Assembly (NCBI GenBank): GCA_936440205.1
Contig: OW387145.1
Location: 25,051,075 to 25,115,074 of the forward strand
Direction of reading: 5' to 3'
DNA from: Lepidonotus clava
Lineage: Eukaryota; Annelida; Polychaeta; Phyllodocida; Polynoidae
Length of the DNA: 64,000 bases
Below the pieces are notes generated by a model. It was given only the letters and a program-made list of their open reading frames with translations, did not search any database and was not told where the DNA came from. Below are positions 1 through 11,523 of this stretch, in pieces. Within the stretch, counting starts at the first letter, position 1. Each line of letters starts with the position of its first letter. Made by a program: the position numbers and the translations under genes.

Positions 1-489
1 CGAATGATGCAACAAAGTCATAGTATCTTGGTTAAATACAACTGCCCGGGTTTTTACTATTGCTTGTGATTTACCAAATCCCGAGACTTGAAGATAATAA
101 TACACGATCGCTCTCTATTGCTTTTTAAACACAATTATTTGTGTACACCTACGTTCAGAAATAATGAAAGATAATAAGCTCTGTTACTCAAATATCACAC
201 ATCTACACACAATTTCAGTATAGATAAAATAAGAGATATCAATGGAATTATCATGGTAAAAGGCATGATCCCCCCATGTTCTTTTCCGACGATCATCTTT
301 GATTGTTGGAATTATCTTTAAGTTGATAACATCAGGTTAAGAAACCAACCAGATGCCATTATCATGTTTCAAATGAGACCTGCTATATGAAACATGCAAC
401 AAGAATTGGTATAAGCCTCCACGTACTCACACAATCCGGATAATCATGAAGTGTACCAATTAGATTTCCCCGTAATGCAAGTTTAATCT
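1..489. other. AT-rich intergenic stretch, nothing recognised
   Basis: No repeat pairs, splice-site pairs or protein-like frames stand out here. The sequence is ordinary AT-rich background. Confidence 0.5.
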
Positions 490-765
490 CCCCGGTAGTT
501 GGGGACCCTGGAGTGGTTGAGGAAGATGTATGGGGGTGTGCGGCGGAGGGGCGTGCCAAAGATCCATCACCTGGAGGCAGTACAGGTGTACAGTACTGGA
601 GGTGCCCCCCGCCACCCCCCGCCACCCGCCCCATCCGTCATAGCCCTACAAGCCCTGGGCTCCGGTCGTTAGTGGGCCTCTGTCCGGGCCTCCTCCACGG
701 CAGATCCCTGGTTTATATGGTCCGAGTCCGGCCTCCACGACACCCTTCTATCTCTTATTTCCGCC
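490..765. promoter_or_regulatory. GC-rich island, candidate regulatory module
   Basis: Base composition jumps from AT-rich to strongly GC-rich, with C-runs (CCCCCCGCCACCC type) and a CACCTG E-box near 569. Both strands have short open frames, as expected from few stop codons in GC-rich DNA, so these are not called as genes. It resembles the other GC-rich islands of this window but lacks the GAGCWGCTC palindrome. Regulatory function is inference from composition only. Confidence 0.25.
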
Positions 766-1310
766 ATCAGAAAAAAGGCAAAGGCTCCTAAACCGCTAGG
801 ATCATCCTTTAAGCCGTGGTTGACGGTCGTTTTTGTGTGTGTTCGTCCAGGGAATTGATTTCCCAAGGTCCAGTTTTAACTCGTTTTGAATGAAAGCATA
901 ACGCCAACCATTGGCCGCGCTTTGGACCATTCTTTTACATTCTATTTTCATTCATAAAAGCAAGGTATATAGGCATTAACCAGCATTTTATGACATCGAA
1001 CGATCTATCATTTGAAAAAAAAAATTCACTGCAGGCAATACTTCTGCATTGTAGGTCAATGTGATTTGCCATCTGAGGAAAACTGTAACCAGGATGTAAA
1101 GACAAGCCAATATATTGAACCGAGTAAATTATAATGATTTACTAGTTTTTTGCACCCTTATTTTGCAGGATTAGCACACTCTTGCCCGAGTAAATACATT
1201 TACGCAAGTTGGCTGCTTAGAGCCGTATGCCTCATAGCACCACGCCCTTCTATTATTCCGTCTAATTGCTCCAGTACTCTGAATTAAAAGACCTTTTGTA
1301 TTTCTCCTCC
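766..1310. other. AT-rich intergenic stretch, nothing recognised
   Basis: AT-rich background. I see no repeat, RNA or coding signal. Confidence 0.5.
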
Positions 1311-1506
1311 AGGGTCTGGGAGTGGACACCTGCGGTCAGGCCCCAGCGGTCATGTCAGGGCCCACGTCCGAGGTGACGAGGTGGGCTGACAGAAGGCACA
1401 CCTGAGGCCCCAACCCGTTATCGGCTCAGGTAATAGCGGGGTGCAGGTAGCCTGCCGGGAGGGGACGCAGATAACTTCACCTGGGAGGGCAGATCTCCCG
1501 CCCACT
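1311..1506. promoter_or_regulatory. GC-rich island with several E-boxes, candidate regulatory module
   Basis: A GC-rich patch with repeated CACCTG/CAGGTG-type E-boxes (near 1327, 1401, 1444 and 1479). It runs directly into a short minisatellite. E-box density is seen in the sequence; enhancer function is inferred. Confidence 0.3.
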
Positions 1507-1597
1507 GACCACGCCCACCTACTGGTCGACACGCCCACCTACTGGTCGACACGCCCACCTACTGACACGCCCACCCACTGACACGCCCACCCACGAC
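1507..1597. repeat. Minisatellite, CACGCCCACCTACTG units
   Basis: Tandem array in which CACGCCCACC is repeated five times with spacers ACTGGTCGA (two perfect 20-bp units) and then shortened ACTGA spacers. The unit length changes inside the array from about 20 to about 14 bp, suggesting growth from two related units. CACGCCCAC resembles a KLF/SP-type GC box, so the array could also gather zinc-finger protein sites; this last point is inference. Confidence 0.85.
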
Positions 1598-2054
1598 ACA
1601 ACGTGTAAGTATATAAATTGCAATCAGCGGATCAACAGGTGATCAATAGGTGTTTCTTATAATTATTTCCAATTCTTTTAGAATATAGTCAATCTCGTGA
1701 AAAAAGTCTTACTTTTAGCAGGATTGGAAAAGCGCAAAACTAATATTTTCTCAAAGATATGATTTTCCTAACCAAATTATGAGCATAGCTTTTTCTATGA
1801 TACACCGTGATATTTTTCTGAGACTCAGGAACTATTTCAAAATCAACGAACCTAAAGAAATTTATGGTCATAACTCAAATAACTATAGACCTATGTCAAT
1901 ACATTCTAGGAATCTAACTCGAGCTTATACATGTAGTAAAATGTACACAATTAAAACTGACATAGGCCTAAAATCATTAAAATCGATCTGTGGGAATCTG
2001 CGAAAAACACGTAAATCTGCTTAAAAATGACCTACATGGTAATTTTTAGCATCT
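1598..2054. other. AT-rich intergenic stretch
   Basis: AT-rich background containing a chance open frame of 81 codons on the plus strand with no recognisable protein features. It holds a TAGGCCTA word, a common motif of many marine invertebrate genomes. Confidence 0.45.
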
Positions 2055-2058
2055 TTAA

Positions 2059-2271
2059 CCCTTTAGACCCTACAGATTGAGACTATAAATTGCTGTATTT
2101 CCCCAGGATTTCCGTGGATTACCCTCAGGAATTCCTTAAATTTTCATTAGTTGAGGAATTTCAAATGCTGCCCCGCCAATGGCAATAAGAATTATAAACA
2201 CCTGCTTTAAAGTATTGAATAGGGAAGCAAATAAGCATTTGACCTATGGCCGCGGATTGGGGTCTAAAGGG
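2059..2271. mobile_element. piggyBac-like MITE flanked by TTAA/CTAA
   Basis: The ends form a perfect 12-bp inverted repeat: CCCTTTAGACCC at 2059-2070 and GGGTCTAAAGGG at 2260-2271. The left end is preceded by TTAA (2055-2058) and the right end is followed by CTAA (2272-2275), one change from TTAA. A TTAA target and CCCTTT ends are the hallmark of piggyBac-type elements. The 213-bp body has no coding capacity, so this is a non-autonomous miniature element. The mutated target copy suggests it is not very young. Confidence 0.75.
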
Positions 2272-2275
2272 CTAA

Positions 2276-5097
2276 TGGAGTTCTGCTGAGGTTTAAGCTA
2301 GTTTTCACAGCTAATAGGTAGACCCACTTCACAACTGACCATAATGAGACAATTGAAATATATGTTTCAATAGTTATAAACATTTTGCCACTTATATTAT
2401 CTTAGAAATCATGTATGTATATGATTATGTCGGCTTTTGGATCCATGTAGATTCAACTGCTCAAAGCTTCCAAATCAATGAATTAGGACACTTCCAATTC
2501 GACATAGGCCTACTAATAGTATGTGCAAACCATGGCCAAACAGGACAACCCTAACAGCAAGCTGGATATGGGACGTTAGTGCTTGCTGCATAGGCCCTAT
2601 ATAGGCTAGCTACCAAAGTACAAGGGTTCCGCACATCCGCTCCCTAACAATAAAGACCAATGATAAATCAGGACGTTTATGAAAACCACTATCCCTCCCC
2701 ACACTTCACGCACACCGTTTTTCCTCCTGACCGACCGAGCACACGCTCCGGATCCGGAAACACTTTTATGATTTAAAACCGGAAGTTACCTCCAAGGTCT
2801 CACTACCCTCTTTCCTAGAACGGTCATGCGGTGGTTTAGACGTTATTGTCTTGTAAAGGTTTATAGATTGGGCACAGTTGACTATGACCATTTGATGCAA
2901 TAAATTTGCCCAAATAACGAACGAATGCCATAGAAAGGCAAAGTTAGGAGGAGCCATTTCATAGGCTGGCCCATTCGGCAGATTGTATTGCATGTAGAGA
3001 TGTATAGGCGCCAGGTGAACCAATGATAGTTCATCATGAGTCTAATAATATCATTAAGTCATGAGGGGTAGTCACAAAAGGAGGAATAGATGCAATAGGC
3101 TTGGATGGTATATAGGCCTAGTCTACATTGGCCATAGCCAAAGTCCTTATTGCTCACTCTGTAGATATATGTTATTTTCCATGTAGGCCCGCTATTATCT
3201 TTCTTTATACTGAGTACCGCCTATATATAATATTATTACCATAAAACTGGTATCTTCCAATCTGAATACCGTCATAATCCTGACTATAGAATACAGTTCC
3301 CTTCCAAAACATATGAAATGTGGGAGTCCTTGGGTTGCTGTATAAAATCATATTGGCCTAGTTGAAGACATGTCAAAGAATATGGGGGTATACGTTTAGC
3401 GTCCCTACCAATGAAAATAAGTGAAACATAAAAGTAAAAACTAATAATCGCTAGGAATCAGATTGAGTGCAAGACAGAACAAGGGTTTATTGATAGACAC
3501 CTTCCTGGGGTCCAAATGATTGATTGGTCGATTAATCCATTCAGAAGAAAGTTAAAGGGAGGGGTGAAAGAGGAGGAGAGGAAACCGTTGTCCCCGCAAT
3601 TATGTACAATTTTTGTGATCATTTCAAATATGGCTCCAGTGGTGTAAAAAGTAAGGTCTACGGGCTCCATTTACAAAAACATAAAATGAAAAATGACAGG
3701 TTATTCTAAACAAAAAACTGTTAACAAAACAAGCAAAATGGAACAACAGTAACAGACATGTCGGTCGGCAGCAGCATCCTATATCACCGGTAGCCTAGCC
3801 GCTGACACCACTTCTGCCCTGGCCTGATGATGAATTGCACTCAGTCCTTTAAACATATGGGTGGCTAATATTACTCAGGTAAACACGATCACCCCTTGGT
3901 GCAGTTTGCACTCCCATTACATACTCGTTACGTGGCTTCATTAATTAGAGTCTACGGACGTTTTAGGCTTATTGCCCAATAAACTATTACTGTCAACACC
4001 ACTTCCACTGTCGTCGGCAAGCCCAGTATGATTTATTGATATACGACCGGCCTGTGCAAATAATTTCGCGGGAAAATATGCCACGGGGCCGAAGGTATGT
4101 TGGGATAACTAGACGTGCATTAATCAGGGGTAATGGCTTCCTCAGCCTAATGTACACTGTATCATTTAGTCACGGAAAAGCCATTGGATCTATGGTACTG
4201 AAAACTTATATACATTTCTCTAGTTTTGTTTTTGCCCTTGAAAACAAACATATTTTAATGTGAATTGAGAAAGTATTGTATATATGTTTGGCAAACAATA
4301 GCAGTACCTAGAAATCATTACACGTATAGAATTGGGAAGTATGATCACTTCCAATCATGTTCATTTCTATGGTTCATAGTTTTCGTTTCGCACTACAAAT
4401 ATACTATCTATGACTCAATTCAGAACCGATTTCAAAACAGTTTTGATAACGATTCAGTCTCAAAAAAATACATATTTGATTATTTTATTGACTGTTATCA
4501 TTCAATTCTAAATTGATGAAAACCCCATGGGAAAAGAATAAGTTGGTGTTCAGTCGCATCGTGTATCACTGGATAAACAAACAAAAGAGTTTGCAACTTG
4601 AAAACTGAAGTATGAGCTTCTATTTCTCATACCGACACTTCCTTTTACAGTCTGCAATCGCCGTTTCGATCGATGGTAATGCATTATGACATTAGAAAGC
4701 GATTCGGTGTGAGTTTCCTCCAAGACAATGATCTTAGCAATAAATCTCATCCTAGAAAACCATTAGGAACCTTAGAATATCATATACACAGCCTTTGCAT
4801 GGCATGCATCACGACAGACGACATTTTTCTAAGTATCCAGTTTCCCGCCAATTTTACATATATCGCCATCGATCATTGGCAAACATGATTTATTCAGGAG
4901 CTGAAAAGATGGATGAGATGCAGCTCTGAGCATCTATACAAACATTTATATATTTATGAAAAGAGTCGGTACTTATTCAATAGCTAAACATTAAAGGCCT
5001 TTCACTTCCGGTTACGTTCAAATGGTTTACTATTTAGTTCTAAGGGTTTCTGGACAGTGATATCAGAGGTTCCATTTGCAGTGTTACTTGTCTTGTC
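2276..5097. other. AT-rich intergenic stretch without supported genes
   Basis: Mostly AT-rich. TAGGCCTA words occur near 2503 and 3113. One splice-like segment (acceptor CTTTTACAG ending 4650, donor GTGAGT after about 4709) encloses a short open frame that reads straight on through the donor; I treat it as chance. No RNA gene or clear repeat was found. Confidence 0.45.
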
Positions 5098-5119
5098 GGG
5101 GGCGGGGGGGGGGGGGGGG
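5098..5119 (+). repeat. Poly-G tract
   Basis: A run of 22 bases that is G except for one C at 5103, including 16 uninterrupted Gs at 5104-5119. Such a tract can form G-quadruplex structure and is error-prone in sequencing. Confidence 0.95.
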
Positions 5120-5164
5120 AACTTGGGCTTGGAGAGGTACCAACTGGCAAATAAACCAACTGCG

Positions 5165-5500
5165 TCACGGGGGCAGTGAAAATCAAAATTAAAGGGCAGT
5201 CAATTACTTTTAAGGCAAAAAGAGGGGCAGTGAACAACATCTGTATATCAATATAGGGGCAGTAACTTGGTAATTTCATTAATCAGATTCTAATGAAATA
5301 ATTTTTACTTTATTTCAAATAGAAACTAATTTTAATTTTATCAGAACTTTTCCTCAGCAATTTCGGTGATTTCTGTACATTTCCTGTAATTCACACTTTG
5401 ATATTTTGGGGCAGTGATCTGCGTCCTCCCAAAATAAGGTGCGGTCGACAAAAATCCAGGAGCGGTCAGTCATGAAAAGTAGGGGACGTAGTTTTGGCAG
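5165..5500 (+). repeat. Dispersed GGGGCAGT-type short repeats
   Basis: The word GGGGCAGT(G/A)A or a close variant recurs at about 5169, 5191, 5224, 5255 and 5409, with looser variants near 5465 and 5496. Spacings are irregular (about 22 to 150 bp). It looks like a diverged tandem array or the internal part of an old repetitive element next to the poly-G tract. No terminal repeats or target duplications were found, so the family is unknown. Confidence 0.45.
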
Positions 5501-8500
5501 TGGGTAGATACCTTCAAAGAGTCAGTGCCTCCCCTCCTGGGCTTGTCTTATTATCCCATAACCATCTGGCCATCCATATTTCATTGCCCACACCCAACTA
5601 CAAGTGTTACAATAAAGCATTACGTCTTGTAACATTCTCCTGGCCATGTCCTTATCCAACATTCGCGGCCAAGACCGACCGCTCTTTTTCCCTGGGGAAG
5701 TCTTTAGGGGTGAAGGCGGGTATAGGATACAACTTCCCGATGACGGAATTGAACTTGTCCATCTCGGTAAATGGCTGGATGACATGCGTTGGTCGATTAA
5801 CCGTTAGGCCCACGGGTCACCGGACAGTGGTGGTTGTGTACACCAGGAACAACCGTGTTGTCTAACGGGCCACTGCCAGCACAATGTAGGTATACAATAT
5901 GTACAGTTCCAAGTGTACCGACCATAGGCCACTGATGGGTGATTTGACAGCGATATCAATTACACAGACAGCAGATAGGTAACCAAATTATATATTAATC
6001 CCTGCTCCTATAGGGGTCAGGGGTTGGGTCGGTGCATTACATGGATAGGCCCATCAGTGGGGATTGTATTTTGTTTAGTCTTGAAAAATTGACAATTACA
6101 AAGGTAGGCAAAGTAAAGGGGACTGGAAAATAGTGTTTTGTGCTGTTCGGATTTATTATTCACCAACCTCCTTATAAAAACAGTTGTTTTTCATCGGGGA
6201 TCATGAAGTCCCCTGAATGACGGTCTCATAATGCTAAACAGTAACTGGTGGGAATGAAAAACATTCAAGAAGACTCCTGTCATTGTTTCCAATTTGGCTG
6301 TTTTGTTATGCCACCCTTGTGTACATTCAAAACACATTGCCTCTGACATGATAGGCCTAACATATTTGGCGTGTGAACATGTCTTCGCATTTGTGTGTGA
6401 TAATAACGCTGTTACATTTTTAAAGGCCCTGTGTTTGATGGCCGCACATGTGATATATATAATCCTTTCCCATATTCTGTAGCAAAGAAGGTGAGGCCCT
6501 TAAGCCGACCCTAACGTACGTAGCTAGGGGATGTAAGGAGCTTTTAGTAGGGACTAGCCCACTTTTAGATGGGCCTACAGCAGCCTTTAGCACTTCCCCT
6601 CTACGTTTTAGATAGGGCTTTGAGGACACATTTCTGCCTCTCACAGACGGGCCTAGATATACGGTGCCAGTAATGGTAAAGTGTTGTTCCCCTTTGCTAG
6701 AGGTTACCCAGCCAAGGCACTCCCTATTCAGTATCTCTAAGGCCAGGACCTCTCTGTGTCGCTGATGACCTTAATTTAAAGATCCATAGCATTTAGATCC
6801 ACCTTAATATTTCTATCCACACAGGGCCAGAAATAATGTTGCTTGCACTTAAAGCTAGGTCAAACTTGTATTTATTCATAGCCTGGCAATATTGGAACAT
6901 TTTCCAAGGCAGGGTTAATACAGATACCGTCTTGCGGCCCAAGATAAGCCAAACAAGTACAGATTTGGGTAAAACCAGGTGCTGATAGCTTAATGTGGCG
7001 ATAATAGAGTGTCCCCTTACACCATGACAAGTAGGTGCAGATGGACACGTGCAGATGGACACGTGCCCCTGCTTACTAAGAGGGCTAAGAGGCCATCTGA
7101 TACTGAAGTAAAGAGCACCAGTGCAGTAAGAGGCCATGAGGACAAGCTTTGGAAAAGGAATACTCAAAGCCAAGTGCAGGGAATGGTAAAACTACAGTGA
7201 TGAATAGGCCTGTCGACAGCACTGAAAGAGAGAAGTATCGATGTTCATGTTTCAGTAATATTTCAAGTAGGCTTTATTTGTTTCTAATCACACATCAAGG
7301 GAATGGGAAAGGTTACTGATCCTGCCCTCTTTGGATATTATCATGCGCCATGAGTTTTGGTATGTTTTTGCTATTTCAAAAGGATATTGTTCTGAATTTA
7401 AGTTGGAAATACAGTTCTCTATCTAAATAAATTTCACATATGTTAGTGTGATATTAAATTATTTTGACATTATCAAAATGGAAAGCTGAACACCTTTTGA
7501 ATGGCATTCAATATATCTTACTTTATTTCCGGACATGTGAACATATTGTTATCTCAAGTCAACATCGAGTTTATCAGAAACTTTCGTACTGAATTTATAG
7601 AATGATTTAATGTTCTTCCCTACTAACCTAACCCAGCTTGACCAGATCCATATCTAGCAATCACTAATAATTTGCAAGCTGTTCGATAAAGACAAAAGCA
7701 CCAGAGAACTAGTGTTTTATCCAAATAAATGCTTTCAGTATGAGAAAAATCCTATCTTATTGACATCGACGTCTGCGATTTCCATCCGCGAACAAAATAA
7801 TAGAGGTCAGCTGTGGTTGAGAGCATGGAACATACAGCTAGACCTCATGGAAACAGTCTTACTCTACGGAGCCTGGAGCCAAGCAGAAACAAATGTAGAC
7901 CTGCCAACTGATTCCCCGCTGGGTCTGAATATCAACCATCCCCCAAAAACAGATGTCACTTAAAAAATACCAATGGAAAACACCTTGGCGTCAACTAGCC
8001 ACTGCTCGTGTAATGCCAATCAGACAGACCGGGAGGGTATGGTTTCCATTCTGAGTTTTGCTTCTTTTTTTAAAAATATAATCCTACCCTGGTTCTGTAT
8101 ACGTCAACTTATACACCGGAAGGTAGCGCTCGGAAGGAGTGAGCATGCGCAGAGACCTGACGATGAGTTACAGCAGTGACACACTAGTGTATGCACCAAT
8201 TTAAGGGTCGAAAGTCATTTGTCCCCCTTGATTTTTACCTCCCATCAGCGATGCTGAGCGTTCAAAAATAATGATTTTTTAATCCAGATGAATTCGAATG
8301 TGGTGAAATCAAGGCCATACGTTTAGTACAGTGGCAGGAGCGGGCTGGAACATTAAAGTACCTTATCGCACTTTTGCCATTCCTATCTATACATTTCGTA
8401 GATTCATCTGACAAGACCATTGCTGTATCACCATACTTTATACACTTAACTCTCAACTGCAACTGGCTTCCATCGTCATAACTTAAGTTTCATTCTAACA

Positions 8501-9469
8501 CCGCTATTATCATTCCCAGCCAGTGCACCGCATTTGTGCAGGTGCTAGTCATCACGACTATACTCCGGTTAGGTGTTATAGATGTGATCCCTGGGACCGA
8601 CCAGTCAACTAGTAGCATTAAGGAATGTGGACGGGTCGTTTTGTATTCATGACCAATCCGTCTATACACCTGGAGGGGGCAGGCCCAAGGCACCGTACCC
8701 TGTTAATAACCACACTGAACACCTTGACCATACTGACCCGCCCCTCTCTGTCACTAACTAGGTTGTTATAGCCCCATGTGATATGGATCTGTGCTAATAC
8801 AGGTCGTTGATACACCAGGAAGGTGTTAGAGATCCAAGCGGTAGGAAACTTTATACCTTATGGAGGTATCGCACACACAATTAGCGGAGTATATCCTTTC
8901 CAGATGTATATTCTGTCCTGATTCTGCCCAAAGCATGTCAATTCTTATTTGCAACGGGGTACCAATAAATGTAGACAATACATTCACGAGTTTCTTAGTC
9001 TTACTCTTATCTGTTATGTTATAACCCCATATGTTACTGCAAATGAGTAGAGAACAACAAAACAATAACATAAAACGTGAAAAAGGTAACTCATAATAGA
9101 ACACTGCATCAGCCAGAGTAAATAACCTTTGGATTATTTTGTAAAAGGAGTGATCTCTATAATCTAGCATGTTTTTAACAGTTTAATTATTGTTGAGCAG
9201 TACCCCGGAAGCAATACACACATTAAATTTTTTTTAGCCTGTATTCCATGTGTCGATTCAGAATCAACAGAGGATGGTGACAGGGGACAAGATGACACGT
9301 ATGTATCATCGAAAAGGTTTTTGTATTTCGCTTCCTAATGTAATAAAATTTTATAGGATGTATGGTTCCATACAACATTTTCGCAAAAATCAATATCAAA
9401 TAAATATAAATCCACAGCATCAAAATGGGTCTGTGGAATACCGGCTTTAGGCAGTTTGTGTTCTTGGAG
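5501..9469. other. Mixed-composition intergenic stretch
   Basis: No supported gene. It contains several open frames of 60-126 codons on both strands, all without recognisable domains. Also present are a 14-bp tandem duplication (7035-7062, listed separately), the word CCCAGCCAAGG near 6707 that matches the end of the element at 28.0 kb but has no mate, and TAGGCCTA words. Otherwise nothing recognised. Confidence 0.45.
7035..7062 (+). repeat. 14-bp tandem duplication with E-boxes
   Basis: GTGCAGATGGACAC is present twice in tandem and followed by GTGC. Each copy carries a CAGATG E-box of the type bound by neurogenic bHLH factors, and each copy junction makes a CACGTG E-box. Duplication is directly visible; any regulatory role is inference. 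Confidence 0.8.
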
Positions 9470-9630
9470 AGAGGGTCCAGAAAGGCCCTGAGGCCATTCC
9501 GACAGGAAGGCTGCCCCTTATGAAGGCACCACCTAGGGACTCCCCAGATGTGGCCGGTGGGGAGGACCTCCCAGGTGCTCCGAGCTGCTCAACCCGACCC
9601 CGCCGAGCTACTCAGGGGGAGGAGGTACCT
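9470..9630. promoter_or_regulatory. GC-rich island with GAGCWGCTC palindrome pair
   Basis: Short GC-rich island holding GAGCTGCTC at 9582-9590 and a one-mismatch copy, GAGCTACTC, at 9605-9613 (start spacing 23 bp). The same 23-bp spacing recurs at 58946/58969. The island ends abruptly into AT-rich sequence. A cis-regulatory role is inferred from the window-wide recurrence of the palindrome. Confidence 0.4.
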
Positions 9631-10847
9631 GCTTTTAACTCTTCAATCTGAACCTTTTTCTGTTGGCGACCTATGGGTCGTGACATGTAAAACCTCCAAG
9701 AATTTTGTAGATTGCCACTTCAAAGAGGCTGAGTCCATGAATCACCCAACACAAGGGGGTGTCCCAGTAGGGCAGGCTTTTCTGTTTTTCTTTATTATTG
9801 TTTTTTTTCCTTGGCGTCTAGGCCTATGTATCATACTGTCACCGTATCAAATTTCTGAATCGCTTATGATAAAATGTTTATGGACACCTTTGCCACTATC
9901 ATTTTACGTCGGACTTTTTATGGTTTCAGTAGACTGCTTTCGAATGAGCATGATGTTGCTTTAATATAGAATAGACAATGAATTTAAGGTTTGAGTGCAC
10001 AGCAATACAAATGCCAAGTCAGTGTCCTCTTAGCTGAGAGGGGGATAATGGGCATGAAACCCCTGGGGTACAGGGTTATGCCCCTGGCCAATTAGTGCAT
10101 CAAATATAGATGTAAGTCAGGAAACCCCCAAAGGTTCTACCCTTCAGGAGAGAACCCCCCTCGTCACCTTTAGACAGAATACTTGAGCCACATGTCAGAC
10201 CTTCATGTTTGATCACTCGGGTCCCCAGTGTGCACCTTTAACCTCTGACCCCGAGGTCATCAGAACTAACTTTGATGTTCAGCCTGGGCCTCACCCTTTC
10301 TGCCATATCTGATCAGAACATGATGGCTTCAAAACGCAGGGTCAGAGTCGACCAAACAAACAGACTGCATACACAGACAGCTGCCTGGCTGAACTTTAGG
10401 ATCAACTTTCGGACCTGTCTTCACGTGGCATAAGTTGCTTTTTGTGTATTTATTTCTATTTCCCCCCCAAAATCTCATGTTCCCTTTTTATGATGATAAA
10501 GTACAAATGGTCTTTCAACTCTCAAACCCTGTTATATGATATTATTAAGAGTTTATATTTGCATGGTAAAGTTTACATATTTCACCATTATAACAATAGT
10601 GAGCCGTAGGCTATGCCCCAAATATCGTTAGGGTGTTGGTTGACAGAAGTAGGGTAACGTGATGTTACACTGGAGTAAGCATTAGTAACGCCTTAGGGCT
10701 AACTGTCTATAAGTCATTCATCTGTTCCACTGAGACACATCTCACCGTCAAGAGAACTCGTAGGTAGGTGAGCATCATCATTGACACACATTGCTGTTAA
10801 AAGACCAGGTTTTTAGTATATCCAACTATGCACAGTGGTAGAGATTA
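9631..10847. other. Intergenic stretch, moderately GC-rich between 10020 and 10420
   Basis: An open frame on the plus strand (9548-9964) with hydrophobic tracts crosses the GC/AT boundary and has no recognisable family, so it is not called. The part from about 10020 to 10420 is rich in CCCC/GGGG and AGGTCA/TGACC-like words that could be nuclear-receptor half-sites. Nothing else recognised. Confidence 0.4.
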
Positions 10848-11060
10848 AGCCTGTATTCGACCAGGCGATTTTCACTATTTCAATGTAGTTATTTCTAAAT
10901 GTTCATTAGGAATATTAAAGGAACCCATACAAATAACACACCATTTGAAAGAGGATTCAAAATCCTTTCTAATAGTCTAACATCTCTATAATTATAGAAC
11001 CCTTATTCTCGCGTACAATTTTGGAAATCACGAGTAAAATTGCAAAGTGGAATGCGGCCT
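10848..11060. mobile_element. Degraded copy of the 21.56-kb MITE family
   Basis: The left end (from AGCCTGTATTCGACCAGG) matches the end of the better-kept element at 21562 over about 27 bp with a few differences and is preceded by TTA. A decayed inverted copy of the end lies at about 11036-11060 (GTGGAATGCGGCCT). The length, about 213 bp, matches the 208 bp of the other copy. It also has a central short hairpin near GAAAGAGGATTCAAAATCC. Divergence indicates an old insertion. Confidence 0.6.
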
Positions 11061-11199
11061 TCACACACTGATAGTGATACACGCACCTCCACTGAATTTT
11101 TTTTCTTAGCTTAAGGAATATAAAAATGAAAACAAATCCTCCCTCGTTATCCTATCCTACAAATCACCAACTGCCATGACCATGTGACTACATGTAGCA

Positions 11200-11385
11200 T
11201 GTCTCAGTAGCATGGGCCATATGGCTGTCGGGGCCCACGCACGCGTGGCGGACAGATTGACCGGCCCATCCCCAGGAAGGCTTTAACACCTGAATGCATT
11301 AAGTCATTAGGGCACAGGTGGAAGCCTCTTCTGCTGCCGGAAATCATCTGAAACCCGGCGCCATTTGTTATCACCCTCTTATCAG
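11200..11385. promoter_or_regulatory. GC-rich patch upstream of a candidate exon
   Basis: GC-rich sequence containing CACGCGTGGC, several CAGGTG-type E-boxes and a pyrimidine tract ending in TTATCAG at 11385. It could be a regulatory module or simply the intron sequence before the candidate exon that follows. Confidence 0.25.
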
Positions 11386-11523
11386 GTGGAAAATGTGCGG
11401 AGGTACATCTGTTCTCGGCCCTGTCAGAATATTGTCGGGTTCATCGGGAATGTCGGTACGGATGGACGGATGAGGGATGCTCAGGGGTTTGAACTTGAAT
11501 GGAGATTTACTTTCAGCAGGAAG
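11386..11523 (+). CDS. Candidate internal exon, function unknown
   Basis: A 138-bp segment lies between a good acceptor (pyrimidine tract ending CCTCTTATCAG) and a weaker donor (AAG then GTAATT). One frame is open throughout (46 codons, phase 0 at both edges) and reads as a plausible mixed polypeptide with two cysteines in an ICSRPCQN context and a later GFELEWRF segment. The frame starting one base later has a stop. The opposite strand is also open, which weakens the case. I recognise no family. A second splice-bounded segment follows at 11794-11874; joined in phase, that one would end the protein within it. It could equally be a conserved non-coding element with accidental splice signals. 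Confidence 0.18.

Noticed and set aside
4651-4709. Splice-bounded segment after CTTTTACAG
   Set aside because: The open frame simply continues past the donor and the peptide is featureless; typical pseudo-exon.
6705-6717. TACCCAGCCAAGG, like the end of the 28.0-kb element
   Set aside because: No matching opposite end and no AGAACGT units nearby; probably chance.
9548-9964. Plus-strand open frame of 138 codons with hydrophobic tracts
   Set aside because: It crosses a sharp composition boundary; the hydrophobic parts come from T-rich DNA; no family recognised.
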